A stretch of DNA of 64,000 nt from Fusibacter sp963666805 (GTDB lineage Bacteria; Bacillota; Clostridia; Peptostreptococcales; Acidaminobacteraceae). Of this stretch, positions 43,741 to 52,693 are shown piece by piece; position 1 is the stretch's first letter, and each line of letters starts with the position of its first letter. A model generated the notes under the pieces. The model was not told the DNA's origin, did no database searches, and saw only the letters and a program-made list of their open reading frames with translations. The stretch lies in contig CAXXWR010000006.1 of NCBI GenBank assembly GCA_963666805.2, positions 1,054,001 through 1,118,000 of the forward strand. The letters run 5' to 3'. Both the position numbers and the translations under genes were made by a program.

Positions 43741-44694
43741 ATGCAGACGATGGGCAAGCAGATAAAGGTTTTTTCTGGAAATGCCAACAAAGAACTAGCA
43801 AGAGCCATTTGTGGTGAACTTGGAATACCTTTAGGAGACAGTGTTGTCAAAACTTTCAGTGATGGGGAAATATCGGTTAACATCAATGAAACCGTTAGAG
43901 GCGTAGATGTATTCGTCGTACAATCTTTTTCTATACCTCATGTGAACGATTATTTAATGGAACTGTTAATTACCATAGATGCCCTTAAGAGAGCATCGGC
44001 AGGAAGAATTACAGCGGTTATTCCTTATTATGGTTATGCGAGACAAGACAGAAAAGCAAAAGCAAGGGATCCAATCTCTGCTAAACTTGTAGCAAATTTA
44101 ATTACTGCAGCAGGCGCAAATCGTGTTCTTACAATGGATTTACATGCAGCTCAAATTCAAGGTTATTTTGATATTCCACTTGATCATTTAAGAGGTGCGC
44201 CTATTCTAGCGGAGTATTTTAAATCAAAAGAAATTGAAAACCTTGTTGCCGTGTCACCAGACTTAGGCAGTGTAACACGTACAAGAGATTTTTCTTATAA
44301 GCTAGATTGTCCCATTGCAATTGTCGATAAGAGAAGACCAGAAGCCAATGTTTCTGAGATTATGAATATCATCGGAGATATTAAGGGAAAAAATGTAATC
44401 TTAATTGATGATATGATTGATACAGCAGGAACGATTGTTAATGCAGCACAAGCACTCAAAGAATTAGGTGCAAAAGATATTTATGCGTGCTGTACGCATG
44501 GTGTGTTTTCAGGTCCAGCGATTAGTAGAATTAAGAATTCAGCGATTAAAGAATTAGTAGTCCTTGATACGATTGATCTTAATGAAGAAATGAGAGAACT
44601 GGATAATATTACTTTACTTTCTATAGCACCTATATTTGCAGAAGCCATTAGAAGAATTTTTAATAATGATTCAGTCAGTAAATTGTTTGACTAA
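43741..44694 (+). CDS. prs: ribose-phosphate pyrophosphokinase
   Basis: Makes PRPP from ribose-5-phosphate and ATP, feeding nucleotide, His and Trp synthesis; PRPP is also the signal read by PurR and substrate of PyrE in this window. 317 residues. Motifs: KVFSGNANKELARAICGELG, VIPYYGYARQDRKAKARDPI, MDLHAAQIQGYFDIPLDHL and the PRPP loop VILIDDMIDTAGTIVNAA. Standard class I length. RBS AGGAGGC. Confidence 0.97.
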   Translation: MQTMGKQIKVFSGNANKELARAICGELGIPLGDSVVKTFSDGEISVNINETVRGVDVFVVQSFSIPHVNDYLMELLITIDALKRASAGRITAVIPYYGYARQDRKAKARDPISAKLVANLITAAGANRVLTMDLHAAQIQGYFDIPLDHLRGAPILAEYFKSKEIENLVAVSPDLGSVTRTRDFSYKLDCPIAIVDKRRPEANVSEIMNIIGDIKGKNVILIDDMIDTAGTIVNAAQALKELGAKDIYACCTHGVFSGPAISRIKNSAIKELVVLDTIDLNEEMRELDNITLLSIAPIFAEAIRRIFNNDSVSKLFD

Positions 44695-44703
44695 AACCTT
44701 TAA

Positions 44704-44744
44704 AGTGACCTTTTTGATAGATATCAAAAAGGTCATTTTTTTTT
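44704..44744 (+). terminator. terminator of glmU-prs
   Basis: TGACCTTTTTGATA (44706-44719) pairs with TATCAAAAAGGTCA (44722-44735), then nine T. Confidence 0.95.
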
Positions 44745-44953
44745 GATTAAAAGAAGGCTATGATGATAAAATAGTCAATATTCGAAATATTCATAAAAAA
44801 AAGTAAAAAAAGTTCGGATTTCTCTTGGACTCCAACTCATTTTATGATTTAATGGTTTCTATATATATATATAAAGTCAAAAGAAATATTGAAATAAGGA
44901 GGGAAATTTATACATTAGTAGTTGAGTTAATTAATTCGGAGAGGAAAAAAGAA

Positions 44954-47041
44954 ATGAAGAAAAGAGATGAAAAAATAAGGAAAAATGATAAACAAGAGAT
45001 GATGGAAGGTCAAAATCAAATGAAAGTAAGAGTGAATGGAAAAATAAAAGGGCGAGGCTCTATTCGATTCAAACTGATATCTGTCCTTTCTCTAATTCTT
45101 GTACTGGGTGTTGCCTTTTTAAGTACTGTTGTTTTCATAGGGGCGCGCAGTATTTTAACGAATAATTTTAAAGAAAATGCAGGTCAATTGGCGAAAGCAA
45201 CAGAAATATCTATAGAAGGCTATCTTTCAGAGTTTGAAGGATTAATGACAGCAGCAGTCAAAGCAGACCAACTTACGGAATATGATGGAAGTTCTGATGC
45301 TCAAAAGCATTTGAAGGATTATTTCAATGGTATCTTGGAAAGTGATCAAAATGTACTGTTCATTTATATGGGAACAGAAGATAAGCAGATGGTAATGAGA
45401 CCGAAAGGTAACTTGTCTGATGATTTTGATCCAACGACGCGTCCGTGGTATCAAGAGGCGATTAATACAAATCATGTCATTTGGACTGAACCCTATATTG
45501 ATGATTCTACAGACGAATGGGTCGTAACCTGTGCGATGAAAGTAACTGATTCAAAAGGTAAGCTCATAGGGGTTGCAGGAATGGATTTAGAACTTTCAAC
45601 TTTATCAGATATGGCTAACGCTGTTGAAATTGGTGAAACAGGGTACGCGCAGCTCTTAGATGGAGATTATAATGTCATGACTTCAAGAAACGCTTCAGAA
45701 GTGGGACATGCTGTCAAAAGTGATGATTTACGAGAAGCGGCTCATTCAAAACTTCATGAAATCATTGCTTACAAGGGGCTAGAAGATGGACGCTCAGTTG
45801 ATCGATTAGCCATTGTTGAGCCTATTGAAAAAGTAGGCTGGTATGTTGTCGCCTCATTTAAAGCATCAGAGATCAATGAAGATGTCCACGTTATTCTACT
45901 CATTATTAGTGGATTTGGATTATTAATGCTGATTCTTTCTATTTTAATGGTAGCGATGGCAACCACTAAAATTTCTAGAAATATTCAAAAAATAGGCGAT
46001 GTAATGGCAAGAGCACAAGATGGTGATTTTACTCATAGAGTGGATATTAATAGTAACGATGAAATCCATCATTTATCAGATTATCTTGAAAATACATTTG
46101 ATAAAATAGGTAACATGATTAGCAATGTGAAGAAGGTCGCTATAAATGTAAGTGATTCAGCGAGTCAACTGGCGAAGACGTCTGAAGAGACGAGCATGTC
46201 TGTAGAGGAGATTTCAAAAGTTGTAGAAGAAATTTCAAAAGGTGCTCAAGAGCAGGCACTTGATTCAGAAAAAAGTGCTGGATATGTGGGTGAACTCTCT
46301 GAACAAGTAGAAGTCATAAGCGTTAATACTGAAAAAATGATGGTTGATTCAGAACGGGTTTTAAATGCCAATCAAAAAGGGCTAGCGGCGATTAGTATGC
46401 TTAAAGAAAAAACAGTTTTAAATGATTCAGCCAATGAAGGCATTAGTTTGGCTGTTCATTCATTGAATCAAAAAACCCAAAGTATTGGTAACATTTTAGA
46501 TACTATTTCAGCCATTTCTGAACAAACCAATCTTCTTGCCCTAAATGCTTCTATTGAAGCTGCTAGAGCAGGTGAGTATGGTCGTGGATTTGCGGTTGTT
46601 GCTGAAGAAATCAGGAAACTAGCAGAAGAATCAGCCCAATCAACAGAAGAAATCAGAGCGATTGTCACGAACATTAAGGACGACAGTAATCAAACGGTAA
46701 CTCAGATGGATCATGTTCAAGCCATCTCAAAGGAGCAGAGGACTGCCGTTTATGATGTAAATGACCAGTTCGCTTCTATTTCAGAAGCTATTCATTCGAT
46801 TAATGAGCGAGTTGGCGAAATGGCTCATTCGGTTGAAGCTTTAAGTGAGCAGAAAAATAAAATGGTAATAGCGATTCAAAATATATCAGCTGTAAGTGAA
46901 GAAACTGCCGCATCATCAGAAGAAATGAATGCAACAATGGATCAACAAGTAACAGCAGTTGAGTCGGTAGCAAATTCAGCGGATCGATTAAGTCAATTAG
47001 CTGACGATTTACAAGTAGAAATTGACAAATTTATCATTTAA
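44954..47041 (+). CDS. methyl-accepting chemotaxis protein with dCache-type sensor
   Basis: 695 residues from the ATG at 44954 (GAGAGGAAA upstream); the frame is open further up but without an RBS. A basic cytoplasmic start, TM1 (about 40-65; LISVLSLILVLGVAFLSTVV), an extracellular Cache domain (about 70-310) with DFDPTTRPWYQEAI and WTEPYIDDSTDEWVVTCA, TM2 (about 312-340), HAMP (about 340-395), then the signalling domain with the hairpin tip ISEQTNLLALNASIEAARAG. Cache domains of this kind often bind amino acids or carboxylates. No che genes are adjacent. The upstream region has a (TA)6 tract; I see no clear sigma-D promoter. Confidence 0.95.
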   Translation: MKKRDEKIRKNDKQEMMEGQNQMKVRVNGKIKGRGSIRFKLISVLSLILVLGVAFLSTVVFIGARSILTNNFKENAGQLAKATEISIEGYLSEFEGLMTAAVKADQLTEYDGSSDAQKHLKDYFNGILESDQNVLFIYMGTEDKQMVMRPKGNLSDDFDPTTRPWYQEAINTNHVIWTEPYIDDSTDEWVVTCAMKVTDSKGKLIGVAGMDLELSTLSDMANAVEIGETGYAQLLDGDYNVMTSRNASEVGHAVKSDDLREAAHSKLHEIIAYKGLEDGRSVDRLAIVEPIEKVGWYVVASFKASEINEDVHVILLIISGFGLLMLILSILMVAMATTKISRNIQKIGDVMARAQDGDFTHRVDINSNDEIHHLSDYLENTFDKIGNMISNVKKVAINVSDSASQLAKTSEETSMSVEEISKVVEEISKGAQEQALDSEKSAGYVGELSEQVEVISVNTEKMMVDSERVLNANQKGLAAISMLKEKTVLNDSANEGISLAVHSLNQKTQSIGNILDTISAISEQTNLLALNASIEAARAGEYGRGFAVVAEEIRKLAEESAQSTEEIRAIVTNIKDDSNQTVTQMDHVQAISKEQRTAVYDVNDQFASISEAIHSINERVGEMAHSVEALSEQKNKMVIAIQNISAVSEETAASSEEMNATMDQQVTAVESVANSADRLSQLADDLQVEIDKFII

Positions 47042-47074
47042 TAGACAATAAACTGTCAAAGATTTAAGAATCCT

Positions 47075-47110
47075 AAAAGCCAGTGCTTTTTCAAAAGCAC
47101 TGGCTTTTTA
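47075..47110 (+). terminator. terminator of the chemoreceptor gene
   Basis: AAAAGCCAGTGCTTTT (47075-47090), loop TC, AAAAGCACTGGCTTTT (47093-47108). Confidence 0.95.
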
Positions 47111-47181
47111 GCGTTGATAGCGGCAGGGATATGAACAATCTGATAACACTTTCTGTCAACATGTTACGATGATAAAATTTA

Positions 47182-47190
47182 TGGTATAAT
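47182..47190 (+). promoter_or_regulatory. extended -10 promoter of pth-mfd
   Basis: TGGTATAAT without a convincing -35. Confidence 0.6.
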
Positions 47191-47221
47191 GTTCTGTGCA
47201 AAAAGAGTAAGGAGAACAAAA

Positions 47222-47779
47222 ATGATAGTAATAGTAGGACTGGGGAATCCAGGTAAAAAATATGATGCAACGCGCCATAATGTCGGTTTTGACTTAATTG
47301 ATTATTTAAGTCACCGATATGATATAAAAGTCAATAAACTCAAACATAAAGCACTTATTGGAGAGGGCGTTATTGAAGGTGAAAAAGTCCTTCTGGTAAA
47401 ACCGCAGACTTTCATGAATTTAAGTGGTCAATCGGTTTTGCCAATAGTACAGTATTATAATCTTGCCCCTGATCAATTGATTGTTGCCTATGATGATATT
47501 GATACAGATATGGGAAAACTGCGTATTCGAAAAAAAGGCAGTGCAGGAACACACAATGGCATGAAAAATATTATATATTTGCTTAAAAATGATCAATTTC
47601 CAAGGGTTAGAATTGGAATTGGGAAACCTGAAAGAGGCGATCTTAAGGATTTTGTTCTTAAACGTTTTTCCAGAGGTGAAGCGCTTGAAATGAAAGAGGT
47701 CATTGAACGCGCAGGCGATGCTGTTGCTTGTATGATAGGTGATTCTGTTGATAATGCTATGAATCAATTTAATGGCTAG
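47222..47779 (+). CDS. pth: peptidyl-tRNA hydrolase
   Basis: Frees tRNA from peptidyl-tRNA dropped by ribosomes. 185 residues from the ATG at 47222 (AAGGAGAAC upstream); an upstream start at 47189 lies on the -10. Motifs: VGLGNPGKKYDATRHNVGFD with catalytic His19, KPQTFMNLSGQSV, YDDIDTDMGKLRIRKKGSAG and HNGMKNII. Complete. It is followed by mfd after 47 bases, the order known from Bacillus (pth-fin-mfd), here without the anti-sigma gene fin. Confidence 0.97.
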   Translation: MIVIVGLGNPGKKYDATRHNVGFDLIDYLSHRYDIKVNKLKHKALIGEGVIEGEKVLLVKPQTFMNLSGQSVLPIVQYYNLAPDQLIVAYDDIDTDMGKLRIRKKGSAGTHNGMKNIIYLLKNDQFPRVRIGIGKPERGDLKDFVLKRFSRGEALEMKEVIERAGDAVACMIGDSVDNAMNQFNG

Positions 47780-47826
47780 TCAACATTGACTGACTCTTAG
47801 ACCCTATAAAAAGAAAGGAAAAATAG

Positions 47827-50800
47827 ATGCAACCTATTTTGTATCATCTCTATGAGCATTCAACTGAATATAAAACGTTAGAGCAAAGTGTTAATGAAGG
47901 GATTACGCCAATTTTAGTTCATGGCTCGGAATTAGATGCCATTCAGTGGCTTCTTAAAAGATTACACCGGTCAACATCAAGAGATATGTTGCTTATCTTT
48001 GATGATGACAATAAAGCCAAAACAGCTTCGGAAAATGATGACGATATTGTTTTCTTGCCGAGCAAAGAAATGGTATGGTTCGATGCATTTGCCCATTCTA
48101 ATCAGACGGCTAATGAACGTATAGAAAAATTAATTCAAATGAAGGAACAGTCCCCGACGATAGTCAGTACAGCTATTCAAAATTTGGCTTACAAGTATCC
48201 CGTCGTATCCAGACTTGATTCAGATAAAATTTTAATTGATATGGACACAGAAATGCCAGTATCTCAATTACAAAAAACGCTTTTTGAGTTAGGGTATGAG
48301 CGTGTTGATATTGTAGAAGCTAAAGGTCAATATGCTTTAAGAGGGGGCATTTTAGATATTTTTAGTACTTGTGTCAGTGAACCTTATAGAATTGAATTTT
48401 TTGGTGATGAGGTAGATTCGATCAGAACGTTTGATATAGAAAGTCAAAAATCTATTGATAAGTGTCAAGCAGTCACTCTTTATCCAGCAAAAGAAGTTAG
48501 AATGTCAAGTCAGGAAGTGACCTCAGCTGTTGAAAAACTCCAAGTCATTAAGAAGCGATACAGGGAAGAAAAGCGACAAAGAGTTGATCAGATGCTTGAA
48601 AGTCTCCAAGAGGGAATGGTTCAAGATCATTTGGATCCCTATTTTTCCATTCTTTTTGAAGAGTATGCCTTTTTAACAGATTATTTAAAAGATCCGATTA
48701 TTGTTATAATCAGTAACAATCAAACGTTGCTTAGACTGAGACAATACACTGAAGAATATAAGAGGCAATTTACAGACTATCTTGATAGAAGAGAGGTTGT
48801 AAGAGAACAATATGGCCGTATCTTTGACTATGAAGAGATTTTATTGAAGTTATCAAAAAAGACGCTTATTCTCGATGAACTCTTGATTAAAAAGGTAGAT
48901 TATTTTAAACCTCAACAGATGGTGAAAATAGCTTCGCGTGAAATCAATAAATACTATGGTAAGTTTGAGCAAGTGGCTCTAGATATTAAAAAGTGGAAGC
49001 TCAAGGGTTATAAAATTGTTGTCGTCTTATACCATCAGGAAAGACTGAACAAATTTGTAGAAGTCATGAGTCAAATGGACATTCCTATAGATACAAGTGA
49101 GCACTATGACAAGGTGTTAAGTGGACAAGCAGTGGCTATGATTGGAAATTTGGCACAAGGGTTTTTGTTTGATACTTTTAAGGCAGTGGTCCTTACCGAA
49201 AACGAACTCTATGGTGAAGGAAAAAGAGTTAAAAGACAAAAATCTAAAAAGGGAAAAGTCATTAAAGCCTTTACAGAACTCTCTGTAGGGGATTTTGTTG
49301 TACATGAAGGTCATGGCGTTGGTAAGTACATGGGCGTAGAGCAAATGACCATAGATGGTACAAAAAAAGATTTTCTCAAAATTCGTTATGCCCAAGATGA
49401 CCATTTATATATCCCTGTTGAAAGTGCGAGTTTAATTCAAAAATATGTCGGAACAGATAAAGAGAAACTCAAACTGAATCGTTTAGGCGGATCAGAGTGG
49501 AAAAAGACAAAATCACGGGCGCAAAAAGCCATTGATGATATGACTGATGAGCTTATTGCACTTTATTCAGAAAGGCAAAAGCAAAAAGGATTTGCCTTTG
49601 ATCCGGATAATGAGTGGCAACGTGAATTTGAAGGCCTTTTCCCTTATCAAGAGACCAAAGACCAATTGCGATGTATAGAAGAAATTAAAGAGGATATGCA
49701 AAAGGCGCAACCGATGGAGCGTCTTCTTTGCGGTGATGTTGGCTATGGGAAGACAGAAGTTGCCTTAAGAGCTGCTTTTAAGGCTGTCCTCAATTCTAAG
49801 CAAGTAGCGATTCTTGTACCGACAACCATTCTTGCTCAACAGCACTATAATAACACGGTTGAACGCTTTTCTAAATACCCTGCCAAGATAGAAATGCTAT
49901 CGCGGTTTAGATCAAAAGGGGAACAAGAAAAGATTATTGAGGATATTAGGACGGGTGTTGTAGATGTTATTATTGGAACGCATCGTATCTTGTCTAATGA
50001 TGTGAAGTTTAAAAATTTAGGTCTTTTAATCATTGATGAAGAGCAACGGTTTGGGGTTAAGCATAAAGAAAAAATTAAAATGCTTAAAGAACAAGTTGAC
50101 GTCTTAACACTTTCTGCAACGCCTATCCCGAGAACCCTTCATATGTCCATGATAGGTATCAGAGATATGAGTGTTATAGAAGATCCACCTGAGGATCGTT
50201 ATCCGATTCAGACTTATGTAGTAGAATATGATGACTACTTGATTAGAGAAGCGCTTGTGAGAGAACTCGAAAGAGGGGGGCAAGTTTACTTTGTTCACAA
50301 CAGAGTATCAGATATTGATAAGGTCGCTTTAAAAATTAACCAACTGGTCCCAAATGCCCGTGTGGAGTTCGCTCATGGTCAAATGAATGAACATCGACTT
50401 GAAAAAATCATGATTGATTTTATGAACCACGAGTTTGATATTTTAGTCTGTACAACAATTATTGAAACAGGTCTTGATATTTCCAATGTTAATACCATTA
50501 TTATTAACGATGGTGACCGTTATGGTCTAAGCCAATTGTATCAGTTAAGAGGACGTGTGGGTCGAAGTAACCGTTTGGCGTATTGTTATATTTTTTATAA
50601 AGAAAACAAAGTCCTAAGTGAGGTTGCTGAGAAACGATTAAGGGCCATTAAAGAGTTTACTGAGCTAGGGGCAGGCTTTAAAATTGCCATGAGAGATTTG
50701 GAAATCAGAGGGGCTGGGAATGTTCTGGGAACCCAACAGCATGGTCATATGGAAGCGATTGGCTATGACCTTTACTGTAAATTACTTGAAGAAAGTATGA

Positions 50801-51303
50801 TGCGTAAAAAGGGTGAAGTGGTTGAAGAAGTCAATGAGGCAAAAATTGATATTCCGATTAACGCTTATATTCCAGAAAACTATATCAGTCACCCGCAAAT
50901 GAAAATTGAAATTTATAAAAAGATTGCTTCAATTGATTCTAAAGCTAATGTGGATAGTCTTTATGAAGAAATTGAAGACCGTTTTGGAACCGTACCTAAT
51001 TCAGTGAATAATCTCATGAGAATTGCTTATATGAAACACATGCTTGAGCGAATTCATGTAGAGACATTAACACAAGACAAAAATCAATTTGTAATGACTT
51101 TTGTTAATCAAGCTAACATCAGTCCTTTATTTATTGCAGATGTGATGCAGGCTGAACCTAAAATGGCAACAGTATTTGCGGGAAATCCGCTCGTCATTAA
51201 ACTCAAAATTACAAATAGATTAAGAAAAAAAGAAGAACAATTAACAATGCTTGAAAATTTTATAGAAAAATTATATAGTCTTTATAGTGATTATGTGTCG
51301 TAA
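47827..51303 (+). CDS. mfd: transcription-repair coupling factor
   Basis: Displaces RNA polymerase stalled at DNA lesions and recruits UvrA. 1158 residues with the complete Mfd layout: UvrB-like domain 1 at the N-terminus (about 120-260, YALRGGILDIFSTCVSEP), RNA-polymerase-interaction domain (about 470-560, LSVGDFVVHEGHGVGKYMG), then the RecG-like translocase with Walker A GDVGYGKTE near 636, DEEQ near 735 and SATPIPRTLHMSM. TRCF C-terminal domain (about 1000-1100). ATG at 47827 with AAAGGAAA upstream. Confidence 0.98.
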   Translation: MQPILYHLYEHSTEYKTLEQSVNEGITPILVHGSELDAIQWLLKRLHRSTSRDMLLIFDDDNKAKTASENDDDIVFLPSKEMVWFDAFAHSNQTANERIEKLIQMKEQSPTIVSTAIQNLAYKYPVVSRLDSDKILIDMDTEMPVSQLQKTLFELGYERVDIVEAKGQYALRGGILDIFSTCVSEPYRIEFFGDEVDSIRTFDIESQKSIDKCQAVTLYPAKEVRMSSQEVTSAVEKLQVIKKRYREEKRQRVDQMLESLQEGMVQDHLDPYFSILFEEYAFLTDYLKDPIIVIISNNQTLLRLRQYTEEYKRQFTDYLDRREVVREQYGRIFDYEEILLKLSKKTLILDELLIKKVDYFKPQQMVKIASREINKYYGKFEQVALDIKKWKLKGYKIVVVLYHQERLNKFVEVMSQMDIPIDTSEHYDKVLSGQAVAMIGNLAQGFLFDTFKAVVLTENELYGEGKRVKRQKSKKGKVIKAFTELSVGDFVVHEGHGVGKYMGVEQMTIDGTKKDFLKIRYAQDDHLYIPVESASLIQKYVGTDKEKLKLNRLGGSEWKKTKSRAQKAIDDMTDELIALYSERQKQKGFAFDPDNEWQREFEGLFPYQETKDQLRCIEEIKEDMQKAQPMERLLCGDVGYGKTEVALRAAFKAVLNSKQVAILVPTTILAQQHYNNTVERFSKYPAKIEMLSRFRSKGEQEKIIEDIRTGVVDVIIGTHRILSNDVKFKNLGLLIIDEEQRFGVKHKEKIKMLKEQVDVLTLSATPIPRTLHMSMIGIRDMSVIEDPPEDRYPIQTYVVEYDDYLIREALVRELERGGQVYFVHNRVSDIDKVALKINQLVPNARVEFAHGQMNEHRLEKIMIDFMNHEFDILVCTTIIETGLDISNVNTIIINDGDRYGLSQLYQLRGRVGRSNRLAYCYIFYKENKVLSEVAEKRLRAIKEFTELGAGFKIAMRDLEIRGAGNVLGTQQHGHMEAIGYDLYCKLLEESMMRKKGEVVEEVNEAKIDIPINAYIPENYISHPQMKIEIYKKIASIDSKANVDSLYEEIEDRFGTVPNSVNNLMRIAYMKHMLERIHVETLTQDKNQFVMTFVNQANISPLFIADVMQAEPKMATVFAGNPLVIKLKITNRLRKKEEQLTMLENFIEKLYSLYSDYVS

Positions 51304-51373
51304 ATGTTATATAATCATGAGAGGGTCTATAATTGGGAAAATAAGTGATTATTTTAAGGAGAGGAAAACAATT

Positions 51374-52555
51374 ATGTCAATATTTAAAAAAATGCTTGCA
51401 ATGACACTCGTTTTTGCAATGCTACTACTTGTAGGTTGTTCGCAAGATAACGATCAATCAGGCGCAGCAGCTTCAGAACAAGACGATAGTCAAATTATCG
51501 CAAAGGTCGATGATTCAGTTGTGAATTCATCATACTTTGAGAAATATTATAAACTTTACGGTAGTCTTTACAAACACCAATACGGCGATGATATTTTAGA
51601 TAGAGACTACAATGGTCAAAAATTCGGCGATGTTTTAAAATCAGATGTCGTTGAAATGTTAATTCAAGATCAGTTGGTAAGAAACTATATGACAAGCACA
51701 GGTTATACAGTAGATGCGGATAAGGTCAATGAAAACCTTACTGAATTAAAAGACAACATGGCACCTGAACTTGTTAAGCTCTATAGTGACATCAACATTG
51801 ATGACGCATTCTTAACAGATCAAGTTCAAGGCAGCTTAATTAGTGATGCTTTCCAAAATACAATCTTTGATCAAATTGATCAAGATCAAGACCGATTGAA
51901 TGAAATGTATGATACTTATCCAGTGAAAGTATCTGCAAGACATATTTTGGTAGCTGATCAAGCAACTGCTGAATTGGTTAAGAGTAAACTAGATGCTGGA
52001 GAAGACTTTGCTGAACTTGCAAAAGAATACTCACAAGATCCAGCAACAGCTGATAATGGTGGCGATTTAGGTTACTTCACAAGAGGACAAATGGTTAAAG
52101 AATTTGAAGATACTGCCTTTTCACTTAATGTAGGTGAGATTTCAGCACCTGTTCAATCAAGTTATGGCTACCACATTATTAAATGTGATGATAGACAAAC
52201 TGTTAATGATTTAATAGCAGCAGGCGAATCAGAAGATTCAATTAATAAATTTAAAACTCAAATTAAAAACAACTTATTTGATGAATATTTTTCTAAGAAA
52301 ATGGATGAAATAACAGCAGGCGCGACAGTTGAACGTTTTGCAGACAATATTCCTGCTGATATTGAAGTGCCAACAATTGTAGTAGAAACTGAACCAACAA
52401 CAGACGATCAAACAACTGATGATCAAAAAATTGATGATCAATCAACAGACGATCAATCAACTGATGATCAAAAAACTGACGACCAATCAACAGATGATCA
52501 ATCAACAGATGACCAAAAGACTGATGATCAATCAACAGAAGGGTCTTCAAATTAA
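51374..52555 (+). CDS. prsA: PrsA-like foldase lipoprotein (parvulin PPIase) with repetitive tail
   Basis: Extracytoplasmic peptidyl-prolyl isomerase helping secreted proteins fold. 393 residues from the ATG at 51374 (GGAGAGGAAAAC upstream). Lipoprotein signal ends in LLLVGC. A SurA/PrsA-type N-terminal helical domain (about 40-185) is followed by the parvulin domain (about 188-285): KVSARHILVADQATAE, GGDLGYFTRGQMVKEFED, SSYGYHIIK. The last 50 residues are nine D-D-Q pentapeptides. It follows mfd directly, where prsA-like genes are common in Clostridia. Confidence 0.94.
   Translation: MSIFKKMLAMTLVFAMLLLVGCSQDNDQSGAAASEQDDSQIIAKVDDSVVNSSYFEKYYKLYGSLYKHQYGDDILDRDYNGQKFGDVLKSDVVEMLIQDQLVRNYMTSTGYTVDADKVNENLTELKDNMAPELVKLYSDINIDDAFLTDQVQGSLISDAFQNTIFDQIDQDQDRLNEMYDTYPVKVSARHILVADQATAELVKSKLDAGEDFAELAKEYSQDPATADNGGDLGYFTRGQMVKEFEDTAFSLNVGEISAPVQSSYGYHIIKCDDRQTVNDLIAAGESEDSINKFKTQIKNNLFDEYFSKKMDEITAGATVERFADNIPADIEVPTIVVETEPTTDDQTTDDQKIDDQSTDDQSTDDQKTDDQSTDDQSTDDQKTDDQSTEGSSN
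52397..52531 (+). repeat. 15-bp tandem repeats encoding a TDDQ tail
   Basis: Nine consecutive 15-bp units encode x-x-D-D-Q pentapeptides; a higher-order 45-bp pattern (K-x-DDQ, STDDQ, STDDQ) repeats within it. The length is likely to vary between strains by slippage. Confidence 0.9.
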
Positions 52556-52574
52556 TTTAAAGTTAATTGTAGTT

Positions 52575-52609
52575 AAAGCGTTTATGTCTTAAGACATAAA
52601 CGCTTTTTA
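52575..52609 (+). terminator. terminator of prsA
   Basis: AAAGCGTTTATGTCTT (52575-52590) and AAGACATAAACGCTTT (52591-52606), a perfect palindrome with T-run. Confidence 0.95.
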
Positions 52610-52693
52610 TACTTATAAGTGTCTAAGTCTTTTCATACAGGTGTTAATAGAGTATGATTAAAAGAGAATATAGAATAAGGAGTCATAAATAAA

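Noticed and set aside
44850..44953. Sigma-D (flagellar) promoter before the chemoreceptor gene
   Set aside because: No TAAA-N15-GCCGATAA-like pair could be found in the region.
52293..52550. 85-codon - strand frame against the PrsA tail
   Set aside because: It arises from the 15-bp repeat read in reverse; no independent coding evidence.
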